Shown here piece after piece: positions 63,389 to 64,000 of a stretch of 64,000 bases of DNA. The position numbers and the translations under genes are program-made. The stretch is from positions 434,001 through 498,000 of the forward strand of contig NZ_JBGGWA010000001.1 of assembly GCF_041321145.1 (NCBI RefSeq), read 5' to 3'. The notes beneath the pieces were generated by a model. The model saw nothing but the letters and a program-made list of their open reading frames with translations, did no database searches and was not told the DNA's origin. The stretch comes from Paraburkholderia sp041321145 (GTDB taxonomy: Bacteria > Pseudomonadota > Gammaproteobacteria > Burkholderiales > Burkholderiaceae). Within the stretch, counting starts at the first letter, position 1. Each line of letters starts with the position of its first letter.

Positions 63389-64000
63389 ATGTCGACGGAC
63401 GCAGACACAATGACGGATGAACGGGTTGCTGGAATCGCAGATCGTATGGTCGAAGAAGGCCGAAAAGTATCTCCGGTGACAATTTGGCCAGAGATTCCCG
63501 GCGGTTCGATAGTTGCCGTTGCAGCGGCCTTGCAGCGCTGGCGCGACGCGCGACAGCCCGTCACGCCACCCGTGCAGGTCCAGGCCGGGTTGCCGGAGGA
63601 CCTTGCCGAAACCATGATGAGCGCCGCAGATCGGCTCTGGATGGCCGCTCAAGGCGAAGCTAACAGGGCGGTCAGTCAGCGCCTGAGTGTCTTGAACCAG
63701 CACCTCGACACCGCTCGCGCGGAACGGAACGAGGTGCTTGCCGAGTATCAAAAGACGGCGGAGGAAGTCGAAACCGGGCGTGAGCGGCACACGGCTCTGG
63801 CGAATGCGCTGAGTGTCTCGCAGGAGGCGTCCACACGCCTCGCGGCGGAACTCGCGACAGCGACTGGGCGCGCCGAAGCGGCCGAGGCACGTGTGGAGGA
63901 ACTCGTGCAGCGTGCTTCGGTGGAAGGGGCCGCGCTGGAGCACACCAAGGCCGAACTTGACGAGGAACGTAAGGCACGTGAAGGGTTGGTCGCCGTGGTG
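63389..64000 (+). CDS. KfrA-like DNA-binding coiled-coil protein (3'-truncated by window edge)
   Basis: 204 codons to the window edge. The ATG has GAGG 5 bases upstream. The N-terminal domain matches KfrA_N: MTDERVAGIADRMVEEGRKV, then SPVTIWPEIPGGSIVAVAAA and LQRWRDARQP, a winged-helix type DNA-binding region. After about residue 95 a long Glu/Ala-rich coiled coil begins (RTALANALSVSQEAS-like heptads, then AAELATATGRAEAAEARVEE). KfrA proteins are plasmid-borne regulators or accessory segregation factors, but homologues also occur on chromosomes and in integrated elements. Confidence 0.82.
   Translation, partial: MSTDADTMTDERVAGIADRMVEEGRKVSPVTIWPEIPGGSIVAVAAALQRWRDARQPVTPPVQVQAGLPEDLAETMMSAADRLWMAAQGEANRAVSQRLSVLNQHLDTARAERNEVLAEYQKTAEEVETGRERHTALANALSVSQEASTRLAAELATATGRAEAAEARVEELVQRASVEGAALEHTKAELDEERKAREGLVAVV

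Overview
The window looks like part of a large secondary replicon of a Burkholderia-group betaproteobacterium (Paraburkholderia, Caballeronia or a near relative). The reasons are the high GC content, the large number of LysR regulators, a remnant of a Burkholderia-type porin, a CoA-thioester aromatic hydroxylase, an AtoE-type carrier and a KfrA-like protein at the right edge. No rRNA, tRNA, CRISPR array or insertion sequence was recognised. Genus and replicon type are inferences.

Left part (1-12.7 kb): a partial salicylyl-CoA 5-hydroxylase/oxidoreductase, a small PepSY protein with a clear terminator, and a catabolic module read leftward. The module holds a nitrate/sulfonate/taurine-type ABC transporter, a DadA/SoxB-type FAD oxidoreductase and EtfB-EtfA. 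Two divergent, clearly paralogous LysR regulators sit at its head, and a complete ETF-ubiquinone oxidoreductase follows. Together these could import a substrate, oxidise it, and pass electrons through ETF to ubiquinone. Two copies of the dyad ATAAG-N5-CTTAT, one before the transporter and one between the regulators, suggest a shared operator.

Middle part (13.3-34.2 kb): a patchwork exopolysaccharide locus with a WecA-like initiating transferase, five glycosyltransferases, a Wzc-type tyrosine autokinase, a MurJ/Wzx-like flippase, an EpsG-like polymerase, a PAP2 phosphatase, two beta-helix proteins, a protein related to the N-terminal domain of plant glucosamine inositolphosphorylceramide transferase, and a truncated methyltransferase. 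Gene orientation changes repeatedly and several gaps are long and AT-rich. No outer-membrane exporter (Wza) gene is present. A GGDEF-EAL protein follows directly.

36.4-48.1 kb: several small uncharacterised genes, a Crp/Fnr regulator divergent from a 1345-residue CheB-CheR-PAS-kinase-receiver fusion, a GYD protein, a decayed stretch with a potF-like remnant, and a block of beta-propeller protein, HTH regulator, DUF899 and DUF2182.

48.1-64 kb: LysR, AtoE carrier, amidase and divergent LysR; a 1.3-kb gap with a lipA-like C-terminal remnant and AT-rich DNA; a secreted clan-A glycosidase with a Pro/Thr/Ala linker encoded by a hexanucleotide repeat; a TFIIB zinc-ribbon protein; TerC; NhaR-like regulator; a crotonase-fold protein coupled to a CaiB/BaiF CoA-transferase under another LysR; and the start of a KfrA-like coiled-coil DNA-binding protein.
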